Source of the DNA: Haematobia irritans
Taxonomy: Eukaryota > Arthropoda > Insecta > Diptera > Muscidae
Length of the DNA: 64,000 bases
Assembly (NCBI RefSeq): GCF_050003625.1
Contig: NC_134398.1
Coordinates: 18,736,997 to 18,800,996, forward strand
Reading direction: 5' to 3'
Shown: one piece after another, positions 11,986 to 22,279 of the stretch
Position numbering within the stretch: the first letter of the stretch is position 1
Layout of the letters: each line of letters starts with the position of its first letter
Position numbers and translations under genes: made by a program
Notes under the pieces: model-generated
Told to the model about the DNA's origin: nothing
The model's database searches: none
What the model saw: the letters and a program-made list of their open reading frames with translations, nothing else

Positions 11986-12077
11986 AATTGTAGAGGAATA
12001 TTTTGTAAAATCTACCAAAACATCATAAATTCTACCAATCTACCAAACAGTAGAAAATCTACCATTTTCATACCCTC
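11986..12077 (+). repeat. Module C (CTACCAATCTACCAAACAGT) copy
   Basis: A recurring spacer found next to 29-bp blocks: TTTTGTAAAATCTACCAAAA, then CTACCAATCTACCAAACAGT and AAAATCTACCATTTT. Other copies lie at about 12990-13090, 56500-56655, 57415-57590 and 57700-57830. Function unknown. Confidence 0.6.
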
Positions 12078-13440
12078 CACCATTGCTCTCAGACCCCATA
12101 AAGTATATATATATTCTGGGTCGTGATGAAATTTTGAGTCGATCTAAGCATGTCCGTTCATCCGGCCATCTGTTGAAATCACGCTAACTTCCGAACGAAA
12201 CAAGCTATCGATTTGAAACTAGGTACAAGTAGTTGTTATTGATGTAGGTCAGATGGTATTACAAATGGGCCATATCGGATGACTTTTACGTATAGCCCCC
12301 TTATAAACGGACCCCCAGATTTGGCTTGCGGAGCCTCTAAGAGAGGCACATTTCATCCGATCTGGCTGAAATTTGGTATATGGTGTTGGTATATGATCTC
12401 TAACAACCATGCAAAAATTCGTCCACATCGTTCCATAATTATATATAGCCTCAAATAGAAGCAAATTTCATCCCATCCTGCTCAAATTTGGTACTGTTGT
12501 TGGTATATGATCTCTAACAACCGTGCAAAAATTGGTCCACATCCGTCCATAATTATACTATATAGCCCTCCTATAAACCGATCCCCAGATATGGCTTGCG
12601 GAGCCTCAAACAGAAGCACATTTCATCGGATCCGGCTGAAATTTGGTACATGGTGTTGGTTTGTGATCTCTAATAATCATTCAAAAATTGGTCCACATCG
12701 GTCCATAATTATATATAGCCCCCATATAAAGCGATCCCCAGACTTGGCTTTTTTGTCAAATTTTATACTTCTATAGAAATGTTTGAAAAATTTTATTTAT
12801 ATAGAAAATGTTGTCAGCATTTTATGTCTTTAGAAAATTGTGTCAAAATTTTATTTCTATAGAAAATTTTCAAAAAAATTGATTTCTATAGAAAATTTTG
12901 TCAAAATTTTGTTTCTATAGAAAATGTTGTCAGAATTTTATTTCTGTAGAAACTTTAGTCAGAATGTTATTTCTATAGAAAATTTATGAAGCATTTCAAC
13001 GATTGAAGAGGAATATTTTGCAAAATCTTTCAAAACATCAAGAATTCTACCAATCTACCAAACAGTAAAAAATCTGCTGTTTTTGATAGACTCGTGTTCA
13101 TATTTGTATATAACCCCCATATAAAGCGACCCCTATGTTTCAGTTCTGGCTCTATAATTACCGCACAAAAGTTCATATCGGTTCGTTATTACTTCTTCCC
13201 TATATATACCGGTCAAGAACTGAATATATACGTATTTAATCGAACTTACATTTGTCTACTACATATCCCGCATGGACTAACTTACAATTTAGAAGATGAT
13301 GTTAAGAAGTTATAAGATGCCTTGCCATCGGCCGCAACCCAAGTAATTCGATTGTGGATGACCGTCTTTAGTAGAAGTTTCTACGCAATCCATGGTGTAG
13401 GGTACATAAGATTCGGCCTGGCCGAACTTGTGTGTACTGT
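12078..13440 (-). mobile_element. Family B Helitron-like element containing an internal 29-bp array
   Basis: Read from right end to left end: ACCCTCCACCATTGC, the CCCATAAAGTATATAT tract, GATCTAAGCATGTCCGT, ~153-bp repeats (12290-12745), a plus-orientation 29-bp array (12745-12990), module C (12990-13090), then the left module with CTACGCAATCCATGG and the hairpin TTCGGCCTGGCCGAA (13414-13428). Relative to the element the array is minus, as in the other B copies that retain one. Confidence 0.75.
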
Positions 13441-15084
13441 GGCAACCGTGGTTAGGAAAGATTTTTAAAATAAATATTTTAATAGATTGTACATTAAAAA
13501 CAAAACCTTATCGTGAGGCCAAAGATTTTTCATCTATTAAATATGAATGGGAATTTTGCTTAGCTAGGAGGGCGGATTTGTATGACAAAGTTTTTTTCAC
13601 TTGCCCAAAATTCGATAAACTTTTCAATGAAATCCTGTTGTCCTTATAGTCAGTGAGTCCACTTGAAAATGCGTATATTTATATGAAATAGAATTTTGTT
13701 TGACTTTGGTCAACTTGGCGTTCAAACATAGGAGATGCCTTTCACGACTCACGCGTAAGTCACGAAAATTTTCGTGAGTCACTACAATTTCATGTCATGG
13801 TCATATCTTTACTTGAAACTTAGCTTAATTTGTACATAAAGTAGAGTCTGGATTTGGAAATTTAGGTTGTCTGTAAACATTTCAAAGAGCTTTGATAGTA
13901 CATAAAAAAACGCAGGAAAAAGCGAATTAATTTAAAATTTGAATTTATTCGTCGTGAGGACAAAGATTTCATGTCCTTAATGTGAATTTTCCTTAGCATA
14001 GAAGACACACGCATTTCTGATTGCTGATTATCTCATTACCGGTTACCCTCTTTAACGTTCTTATTTATTTTAATTGGGCGGTTTTTTAATAACATTGTTA
14101 AAAAAATCAAGTACAGCACTCTTTGTTATGTGAAATAATTCCTTCAAAATCAATAACGATACTAAATTCCAATTTCTTAAGAAATGTATTGCCTCCTACA
14201 AACAACATTCTTATGTCCACTAATCTTAAGCTGCAACATGACATGGGTCCAGGCATATTAAATTCCCTCATTTATCCCCATTTCAATTCGGTTACTATCT
14301 CTTAACAAAGAGTTTACAAAAAACTTGAAACAACTTCGACATATATTTCCCCAAATGCGGGAGAAACTAATACAGATATGCTTGGAATGTCTCATGTCAT
14401 GTAGCCGACTGGATGACATGCAACATCTGTATGTACAATGCCTCCATCCATCCATTCTGCATCATGCAACAATAGTGCATAGGTTGGAGTTGTCACTCAA
14501 GTTGAAAGTGTCAATAAGAGTTGCAAACGCGTTGATAGATTTAATTCTTCGTCAATATTGTATTGTTTCTTTTTTTCGAAACGTGTAATTAAAAAAGTTC
14601 CAACAGATGTAGATTGTTTGAAAGATTCTGTACCACTCTTGCTTTTTTCTCCAAGTATTGCCTGGCATGTCTTTAATTTCTTGTTGTTAATTCACTTCGA
14701 CGACAAGTGCATGGACAAATAAAGTATTCCCAAATAGACGACAAAGTGAGGGTGTCATTTTGAAGACTATGTCTTTGTAAAGTTGCTGTTCCCCTTTTGG
14801 GTTTTTGCTTCTCAAAATGAAGTGACAGATTTAAATTTGAAATTTTTGACAGTTTTCGTAATTGTTTTGGTATTGAAATTTAATCACTTTGTATGTTTTT
14901 TGACATCTCGTATTGTCAATGAGATACAAAAGTTTTTCAAAAATGAAAAGAATTTTTTCGTGAGGGCTATGCAAAGGGAACGTGATGTCGAAATGTGATT
15001 TAAAGTCTAATTTTTCATGTGATTTTAAGTCTAATTTTTGTGGATTTTTACTTCCTATACCCGAATGAGCAAGAGATAACAAAT
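13441..15084. other. Unassigned DNA with a diverged repeat and an 18-bp palindrome
   Basis: 13500-13990 is alignable by eye with 26860-27060 and 28060-28160 (shared TTGTCCTTATA, GCGTTCAAA and similar blocks), so it is an old dispersed repeat. The perfect palindrome TCACGAAAATTTTCGTGA lies at 13760-13777. Short ORFs near 14123-14588 and 14783-14998 show no motif I recognise and no supporting context, so I do not call them genes. Confidence 0.4.
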
Positions 15085-15213
15085 CGAAAAATTTTACTTC
15101 TAGTTTTGAGAAAATTTTCTATAGAAATAAACTTTTGAGCAAATTTTCTATAGAAATAAAACTTTGACAAATTTTTCTGTAGAAATAAAATTTTGACAAA
15201 ATTTTCTATAGAA
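15085..15213 (-). repeat. 29-bp minisatellite, short block
   Basis: About four minus-orientation units (GACAAAATTTTCTATAGAAA) ending at the left end of the family A fragment. Confidence 0.88.
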
Positions 15214-15463
15214 ACAAGTAAGGAAAGTCTAAAGTCGGGCGGGGCCGACTATATTATACCCTGCACCACTTTGTACATCTAAATTTTCGATACCATATCA
15301 CATCCGTTAAATGTGTTGGGGCCTACATATATATAGGTTTGTCCCAAATACATACATTTAAATATCACTCGATCTGGACAGAATTTGATAGACTTCTACA
15401 AAATTTATAGACTCAAAATTTAAGTCGGCTAGTGCACTAGGGTGGAACACAATGTTAGTAAAA
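15214..15463 (+). mobile_element. Family A left-end module (truncated)
   Basis: Begins ACAAGTAAGGAAAGTCTAAA, then the hairpin AGTCGG-GCGGGG-CCGACT and TATATTATACCCTGCACCAC, and stops at GGTGGAACACAATGTTAGTA. A family B element starts right after it. The same ~250-bp module is found whole at 30465-30705, 30706-30950, 35113-35360, 47660-47905, 52120-52370 and 52368-52614. Confidence 0.8.
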
Positions 15464-15684
15464 AACAAGTATATACGGCCGTAAGTTCGGCCAGGCCGAA
15501 GCTTATGTACCCTTCATCATGGATTGCGTAGAAACTTCTTCTAAACACTGCCATCCAGAATCGAATTACTTAAGTTGCGGTAACGCTTGCCGATGGCAAG
15601 GTATCTTAAAACCTCCTAACACCATCTTCTAAATTGTATATAAGTCCATACGTGGTATATATTAAAACAAAAAAATCGATCCAA

Positions 15685-15825
15685 TATTTTGACAAAATTT
15701 TCTATAGAAATAAAATTTTGACAATGATGAAAATTTTATTATGAACCGAATAAAATTTTAACAAAATTTTCTCTAGAAATAAAATTTTGACAACATTTAC
15801 TATAGAAATAAAATTTTGGTAGATT
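15685..15825 (-). repeat. 29-bp array inside family B
   Basis: About five minus-orientation units bounded by the B left module and the TTTGGCTCTAGTGG linker. This is the smallest internal array and probably close to the original state of the element. Confidence 0.85.
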
Positions 15826-16164
15826 ATTTTTGGCTCTAGTGGCAACCATGATTATGAACCGATATGGACCAATTTTTGTGTGATTGGACCAATTTTGGTA
15901 TGGTTGTTAGAGACCATATACTAACACCACGTTCCTAATTTGAACCGGATCGGATGAATTTTGCTCCTCCAAGAGGCTCTGGAGAACGTTTTATATGGGA
16001 GCTATATATAATTATGGACCGATATGGACCAATTCTGGCACGGTTGTTAAAGATCATATACTAACACCATGTTCCAAATTACAACCGGAATGGATGAAAT
16101 TTGCTTCTCTTTGAGGCTTCGCAAGCCAAATCTGGAGATCGGTTTATATAAGGTCTATATATAA

Positions 16165-16780
16165 TTATGGACCGATGTGGACCAATTTTTGCATGGTTGT
16201 TAGAGACCATATACCAACATTATGTACCAAATTTCAGACGGAGCGAATGAATTTTGCTTCTCTTTTCGGCTCCGCAAGCCAAATCTGGAGATCGGTTTAT
16301 ATGGGGTCTATATATAATTATGGACCGATGTGGACCAATTTTTGCATGATTGTTAGAGACCATATACCGACATCATGTACCAAATTTCAGCCGGATCGGA
16401 TGAAATTTGCTTCTCTTTGAGGCTCCGCAAGCCAAATCTGGGGATCGGTTTATATGGGGGCTATATATAATTATGGACCGATGTGAACCAATTTTTGCAC
16501 GGTCGTTAGAGACCATATTCTTACACCATGTACTAAATTTCAGCCGGATCGGATGAAATTTGCTTCTCTTTTAGGCTCCGCAAGCCAAATCTGGGAATCG
16601 GTTTATATGGGGGCTATATATAATTATAGACCGATGTGAACCAATTTTTGCATGGTTGTTAGATACCATATACCAACACCATGTACCAAATTTCAGCCCG
16701 ATCGGATGAAATATGCTTCTGTTAGAGGCTCCACAAGCCATATCTGAGGGTCCCTTTATATGGGGGCTATACGTAAAAGT
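16165..16780 (+). repeat. ~153-bp tandem repeats of family B
   Basis: The mark ACCGATGTG occurs at 16171, 16324, 16477 and 16630, a constant period of 153 bp. Each unit contains ACCAAATTTCAGCCGGATCG, GAGGCTCCGCAAGCCAAATC and GGGGGCTATATATAATTATG. Confidence 0.93.
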
Positions 16781-17045
16781 GGACAGATATGGCCCATTTT
16801 CAATACCATCTGACCTACATTGCTAACAACGACTTGTGCCAAGTTTCACGTCGATAGCTTGTTTCGTTCGGAAGTTAGCGTGATTTCAACAGACGGACGG
16901 ACGGACGGACATGCTTAGATCGACTCAGAATTTCACCACGACCCAGAATATATATACTTTATGGGGTCTTAGAGCAATATTTCGATGTGTTACAAACGGA
17001 ATGACAAAGTTAATATACCCCCATCCTATGATGGAGGGTATAAAA

Positions 17046-19385
17046 ATAAAATGTTGACAAAATTTTCTATAGAAATAAAATTTTGACAAAATTTTCTATA
17101 GATTTAAAATTTTGACAAAAATTTCTATTGAAATAAAATTTTAATAAAATTTCTTATAGAAATAAAAATTTGACAAAAATTTCTACACAAATAAAATTTT
17201 GACAGAATTTTTTATAGAAAAAAGTTTTGACAGAAATTTCCATAGAAATAAAATTTTGAGAAAATTTCTATAGAATACAATTTTGACAAAATTTTCTATA
17301 GATTTAAAATTTTGACAAAATTTTCTATAGAAATAAAATTTTGAGCAAATTTTCTATAGGAATAAAATTTTGACAAAATTTTTTATAGAAATAAAATTTT
17401 GTCAAAAATTTCTATCGAAATAAAATTTTCTATACAAATAACATTTTGACAAAATTTTCTATAAAATTAAAATGTTGACAAAATTCTCTATAAAATAAAA
17501 TTTTGACAAAATTTTTTATAGAAATAAAATTTTGAAAAAATTTTCTATAGATATAAAATTTGGATAAAATTTCTATAGAAATAAAATTTTGACAAAATTT
17601 TTTATAGAAATAAAATTTTGTCAAAAGATTCTATCGAAATAAAATTTTCTATACAAATAACATTTTGACAAAATTTTCTATAAAATTAAAATGTTGACAA
17701 AATTCTCTATAAAAATAAAATTTTGACAAAATTTTCTATAGAAATAAAATTTTGACAAAATTTTCTATTAAAATAAAATTTTTACAAAATTTTCTATAGA
17801 AATAAAATTTTGACAAAATTTTCTATAGAAATAAAATTTTGGCAAAATTTTCTATGAAAATAAAATTTTTACAAATTTGTCTATACAAATAAAATTTTGA
17901 CAAAATTTTCTATAAAATTAAAATGTTGACAAAATTCTCTATAAAAATAAAATTTTGACAAAATTTTCTATAGAAATAAAATGTTGATAAAATTTTCTAT
18001 AGAAATAAAATTTGGATAAAATTTTCTGCAGGAATATAATTTTGACAAAATTATCTATAGAAATAAAATTTTGACACAACTTTCTATAGAAAAAATTTTT
18101 TGAAAAAATTTTGTATAGAAATAAAATGTTGACCAAATTTTTTATACAAATAAAATTTTGACAAAATTTTCTATGGAAATAACATTTTGACTAAATTTTA
18201 TATAGAAATAATATTTTGACAAAATTTTCTACAGAAATACATTTTTGAGAAAATTTTCTATAAAAAAAAATTTTCAAAATTTTGTCTAAAGAAAAAAAAT
18301 TTCCGAAAATGTCTATAGAAATAAAATTTTGACAAAATTTTCTATAGAAATAAAATTGTGGTAAAATTGTCTAAAGAACTAAAATTTTGATAAAATGTAA
18401 ACAGAAATAAACTTTTGATTCTATATTCTAAAATTATGTTGAAGTTCTCTATATAAAAAAAATCAATTCAAGTAAAATTTTGATAAAAATTTCTATAGAA
18501 ATGAAATTTTGACAAATTCTTTATAGAAATAAAATTTTGTTAAAATTTTCTATAGAAATAAAATTTTTAAACAACTTTCTATAGACAAAAATTATAGACA
18601 AAATTTTGCATAGAAATAAAATGTTGACCAAATTTTCCATAGAAATAAAATTTGGACAAAATTTTCTATAAATTTAAAATTTTCTATAGATATAAAATTT
18701 GGATAAAATTTTCTGCAGGAATATAATTTTGACAAAATTTTCCATAGAAATAAAATTCTGACACAAGTTTCTATAGCAAAAAATTTTTGAAAAAATTTTA
18801 TATAGAAATAAAATGTTGACCAAATTTTCCATAGAAATAAAATTTAAACAACATTTTCTATAAATTTAAAATTTTGACAAAATTTTCTATAAAAATAAAA
18901 TTTGGATAAAATGTTCTATAGAAATAAAATTTTGACAAAATTTTCTATGAAAATAAAATTTTGACAAAATTTTCTATAGAAATAAAATTTTGACAAATTT
19001 GTCTATACAAATAAAATGTTGACAAAATTTTCTATGAAACTAAAATGTTGATAAAATTTTCTATAGAAATAACATTTTGACAAAAGTTTCTACAGAAATA
19101 AAATTTTTAAAAAAATTTCCATAAAAATAAAATTTTGAAAATTTTGTCTAAAGAAAAAAAAATTTCCGAAATGTCTATAGAAATAAAATTTTGACAAAAT
19201 TTTCTATAGAAATAAAATTGTGACAAAATTGTGTAAAGAAATAAACTTTTGATTCTATATTCTATAATTTTGTTGAAGTTCTCTACAGAAATAATATCTG
19301 ACAAATTTTTCTTGGAACTAAATTTTTGAGAAAATTTTCTATAGAAATGAAATTTGGAGAAAATTTTGTATAGAAAATTTGTGCA
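17046..19385 (-). repeat. 29-bp minisatellite array, 2.3-kb block
   Basis: Minus-orientation units directly after the right end of the B element. Multi-unit segments recur: ATACAAATAACATTTTGACA occurs at about 17433 and 17653, with a related copy near 17884, and GATATAAAATTTGGAT-type segments near 17550, 18000 and 18690. Confidence 0.93.
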
Positions 19386-20519
19386 ATCCATACTCTCTAA
19401 AATGCCTCAAGCGCAAAAATCCAACCGCTTGAGATCCGTTGTGCCTCAGAATTCAATTGAATTTTAAGGCACTCTTGGTTGAAGCGTGCTGTGTGCGATG
19501 GTATAGAGTCCTGTTAGACGGGCATCATTGGATCGTTTTAGTATTTCTCGCTGATCAGGAATATATACACTATATAGTCGGAAATTTATGAGTCACAAAC
19601 GAAATGGTAAACATGTTATAACGGGTTTATGTATCCTATAGTGGTGGTTGTTTTCCAGACTGTTATAAAGTGCAAAAAGAAACCCATATCATTGGGCCAG
19701 TCCCCCATGTAGAATATTGGCCTAATCCTATTTGGTTACAGTTGTCATTGATCCTTCTGATCGGTTAATTCCACACATGTACACACACGCATGTAATTAC
19801 CATGAGTGACATACGTCAATGTCACAAAAACGTATGACCATTGTTTCGTTTCCGTTCATTTTGATGTTGTTGTGTGTTTGCAAAGGATTTTCACAATAAT
19901 ATCAATTATGGAATTTTCTGCACCTATTGTTTGTCCACTAAAGTCAGAGTGTTAGTTTTTCATATATAAGCAGTAAATCCCATTGTTCGATCCATTGAAA
20001 TTGTGTTCTTTTTTGTAGTCTTTTTTTGTATAGTCCTTGTTCTTTGCCATTGACATTATTATCCTTCGTATAATCCTCTAATCTAGCAAATGCTAACACC
20101 AATGTCCATTGCTGGTAATGAAAAAAAAAACAACAACTATGCTGTCACTCTAGTATATCATTGTTTTTGTTCAGTTTTTTTTTTCTCGTATATTCCATTC
20201 AATTGTAAATAGGATTGAAGAGGGAGGAAGGAAGACTGGTAGCTGATGTAATGAGAGCTTTATTGGATACTTCAATACCTCATCTGGCAATGACATAAAC
20301 AGTTGGTCGATGTTTATCTGACGGATGTCAAGAGAAATCGAATGGCAAAAGATTTCCTTCCGACTTTAGTTTATATTGCAAACTGATATGTGACACAAGC
20401 AAATGTAATTACAAGTAATGAGTGTTCTCTCAAGAAATTCATTTAACTACCCACACATACTCACAGACACATACACACTTAAAATATGCATTATACAATC
20501 AATGCAGGTTACACCATTT
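19386..20519. other. Non-repetitive AT-rich DNA, no gene recognised
   Basis: No ORF of note, no known repeat and no array units. Contains T-runs near 20167-20185. The most single-copy-looking stretch in the first third of the window. Confidence 0.5.
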
Positions 20520-20890
20520 CGACAAAAATTGAGAATTTTTGAAAATATATTAAAAATCATAAAAAATTATAAAAATTATTTAATTGGCAAAATATAACTA
20601 ATTTTTTTCCGTTGCACAGAATCAGTCACTTCTTGAGGTTTGATCCGAATTCAGTTTCTTAAATGTGAATTAAAAAATTTGGTAATATTTTGCCAAATAA
20701 ATAATTTTTATAATTTTTTATGATTTTAAATAAAATTGCCCATTAAAAATATGAAAAACGAGGTATAAAAGTCGAGTTAAAATAACTACCTCTATACCTA
20801 AAATAAAGAATGTCTTTGGAAGGACATTTTTGAAGTGCTTTTAAAATTGTGCCATTAGAACAACTTCCAATTTTTTTTTTGCTGGGTGGT
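20520..20890 (-). repeat. Dispersed inverted-repeat (MITE-like) sequence
   Basis: AAAATCATAAAAAATTATAA (20551 onward) is inverted at 20700-20735. The end sequence GGAAGTTGTTCTAATGGCAC (minus strand, near 20850-20870) recurs as GGAGTTGTTCTAAAGGCAC at 59500 on the plus strand, followed by matching CAATTTTAAAAGCACTTC. It is therefore the same family as 59488-59900. Confidence 0.6.
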
Positions 20891-21296
20891 GTAGGGTATA
20901 TGGTAAAATGTGTTTCTCTTCTGTTTAAGAAGTCAAATCATGAGATCAATTTAAATGGTGGATAAGTCCTATAATTGACAGATTGATAGTTGGTTTATGG
21001 TTGGCCACAATTGTATCATGATAAGGAGGGACAATTTGTCCCCTCTAGAAATTATGGTGAGTGTATTTCTGAGTGCTTTAAAGTTTCTTAAAGTGGTTTA
21101 ACACATACCGTTGGACGACGTTCGGACTCGGCTGTCAGAATTTTATTCCTCATCATTGGGGTCAACATTTGTGCCACAATTACTAAAAGGAAAGAATATC
21201 TCCGCCTGTGAAGTGAGTCATGGGTTATATCCCAATATGGTCGAACACCACACTCAAAAAAAATTTTTTTAAGTTTAAAAATAAGGTTTATTTTGA
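20891..21296 (+). mobile_element. Unassigned spacer with a diverged SINE body fragment
   Basis: 21053-21165 matches the SINE body in diverged form (TTTCTGAGTGCTTTAAAGTT, TTCTTAAAGTGGTTTAACAC, CGTTCGGACTCGG). It lacks the promoter part. The rest has nothing recognisable. Confidence 0.5.
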
Positions 21297-21303
21297 GGAT
21301 CTT

Positions 21304-21647
21304 AGGTTAGGTTAGGTTATGTGGCAGCCCGATGTATCAAGCTCACTTAGACTATTCAGTCCATTGTGATACCACAGTGGTGAACTTCTCTCTTATCACT
21401 GAGTGCTGCCCGATTCCATGTTAAGCTCAATGACAAGGGACCTCCTTTTTATAGCCGAATCCGAACGGCGTTCCACATTGCAGTGAAACCACTTAGAGAA
21501 GCTTTGAAACCCTCAGAAATGTCACCAGCATTACTGAGGTGGGATAATCCACCGCTGAAAAACTTTTTGGTGTTCGGTCGTAGCAGGAATCGAACCCACG
21601 ACCTTATGTATGCAAGGCGGGCATGCTACCCATTTCACCACGGTGGT
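21304..21647 (-). mobile_element. tRNA-derived SINE, copy 2
   Basis: Complete copy in reverse: TAGGTTAGGTTAGGTT tail first, body, then box B (complement GAATCGAAC, 21587-21595) and box A (complement CCATTTCACCA, 21630-21640). GGATCTT flanks both ends (21297-21303 and 21648-21654), a 7-bp target duplication consistent with LINE-driven insertion. The repeated TTAGG-type tail shows the 3' end is a short tandem repeat, not poly(A). Confidence 0.88.
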
Positions 21648-21659
21648 GGATCTTGCATC

Positions 21660-22275
21660 TTTAGATTTTTTAATACCCTTTTTATACCCTTCACCGCTAC
21701 TTTGGTACATTGTATAATAAGTTTGTGCATTTGCATGCAACCCCAAGAAGGAGCAGTCTGAGACCCATCGTTTAGTGTACCGATCGTCTTAGAATTAAAT
21801 TCTGAGTCGATTTAGCGGTGTCCGTCTGTCTGTCTGCCTGTCCATCAGTCTGTTCATGTATTTTTGTGTGCAAAGTACAGCTCGAAATTTAAGTCCGATC
21901 ATCCTGAAATTTGCCATAGAGCGTAACAGTTGCTCAAAGACTATCCCTATTAATATTGGAAACAAATCGCTTAAGATTTAGATATAGCTGCCACATATCA
22001 CCGATTTGATCATAATTGACGTATTTATGAAGCGATCTTGCTCAAATTTTGTACCTCTGACCCCCATTTTCATGTAGCTCCGTTAGGCTTTAACTGGCAG
22101 TTAACAGAAAGAAAAATGGAATTTTTTTTTTCGGTTAACTTGAACTGAAAAATTTTCAGCAGTTAAGTTCATAACTGGCATATGGAATATATACGCAAGA
22201 TGACAAATATGTAGATATCACGGTTTAAAAGTTCGTTAGCACTAACGGAGCTTCATGAAAATGGGGGTGAATGTT
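21660..22275 (-). mobile_element. Truncated family A element carrying a MITE
   Basis: Starts TATACCCTTCACCGCTACTT, followed by ACCCATCGTTTAGTGTACCG, a short GTCY run (21823-21850) and part of one ~153-bp repeat. A MITE interrupts it at 22061 and the element stops soon after at the 29-bp array. Its left-end module is absent. Confidence 0.7.
22061..22267. mobile_element. 207-bp MITE with CCCCCATTTTCATG termini
   Basis: CCCCCATTTTCATGTAGCTCC at one end is inverted as GGAGCTTCATGAAAATGGGGG at the other. TGA flanks both sides (22058-22060 and 22268-22270), a possible 3-bp target duplication. There is no ORF. The superfamily is uncertain; a 3-bp duplication would suit PIF/Harbinger. Confidence 0.7.
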
Positions 22276-22279
22276 CTAT

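Larger units (their letters stand above)
15464..17045 (+). mobile_element. Complete family B Helitron-like element
   Basis: The best reference copy. Order: left end ACAAGTATATACGGCCGTAA with palindromic TTCGGCCAGGCCGAA; the module CTACGCAA-type CATGGATTGCGTAGAAACTT through CTTCTAAATTGTAT; a minus-orientation 29-bp array (15685-15825); the linker TTTGGCTCTAGTGGCAACC; five or so ~153-bp repeats (15880-16770); the right module with GACGGACGGACGGACGGAC (16895-16912), AATATATATACTTTATGGGG and CCCCATCCTATGATGGAGGG, ending TATAAAA. TGTACCCTTCATCAT near the left and GATGGAGGGTATAA at the right are subterminal inverted repeats. There is no ORF, so it is non-autonomous. Confidence 0.8.

Noticed and set aside
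14123..14588. Overlapping ORFs of 60-87 residues as a possible host gene
   Set aside because: No motif, several frames on both strands open over the same bases, no splice or promoter support.
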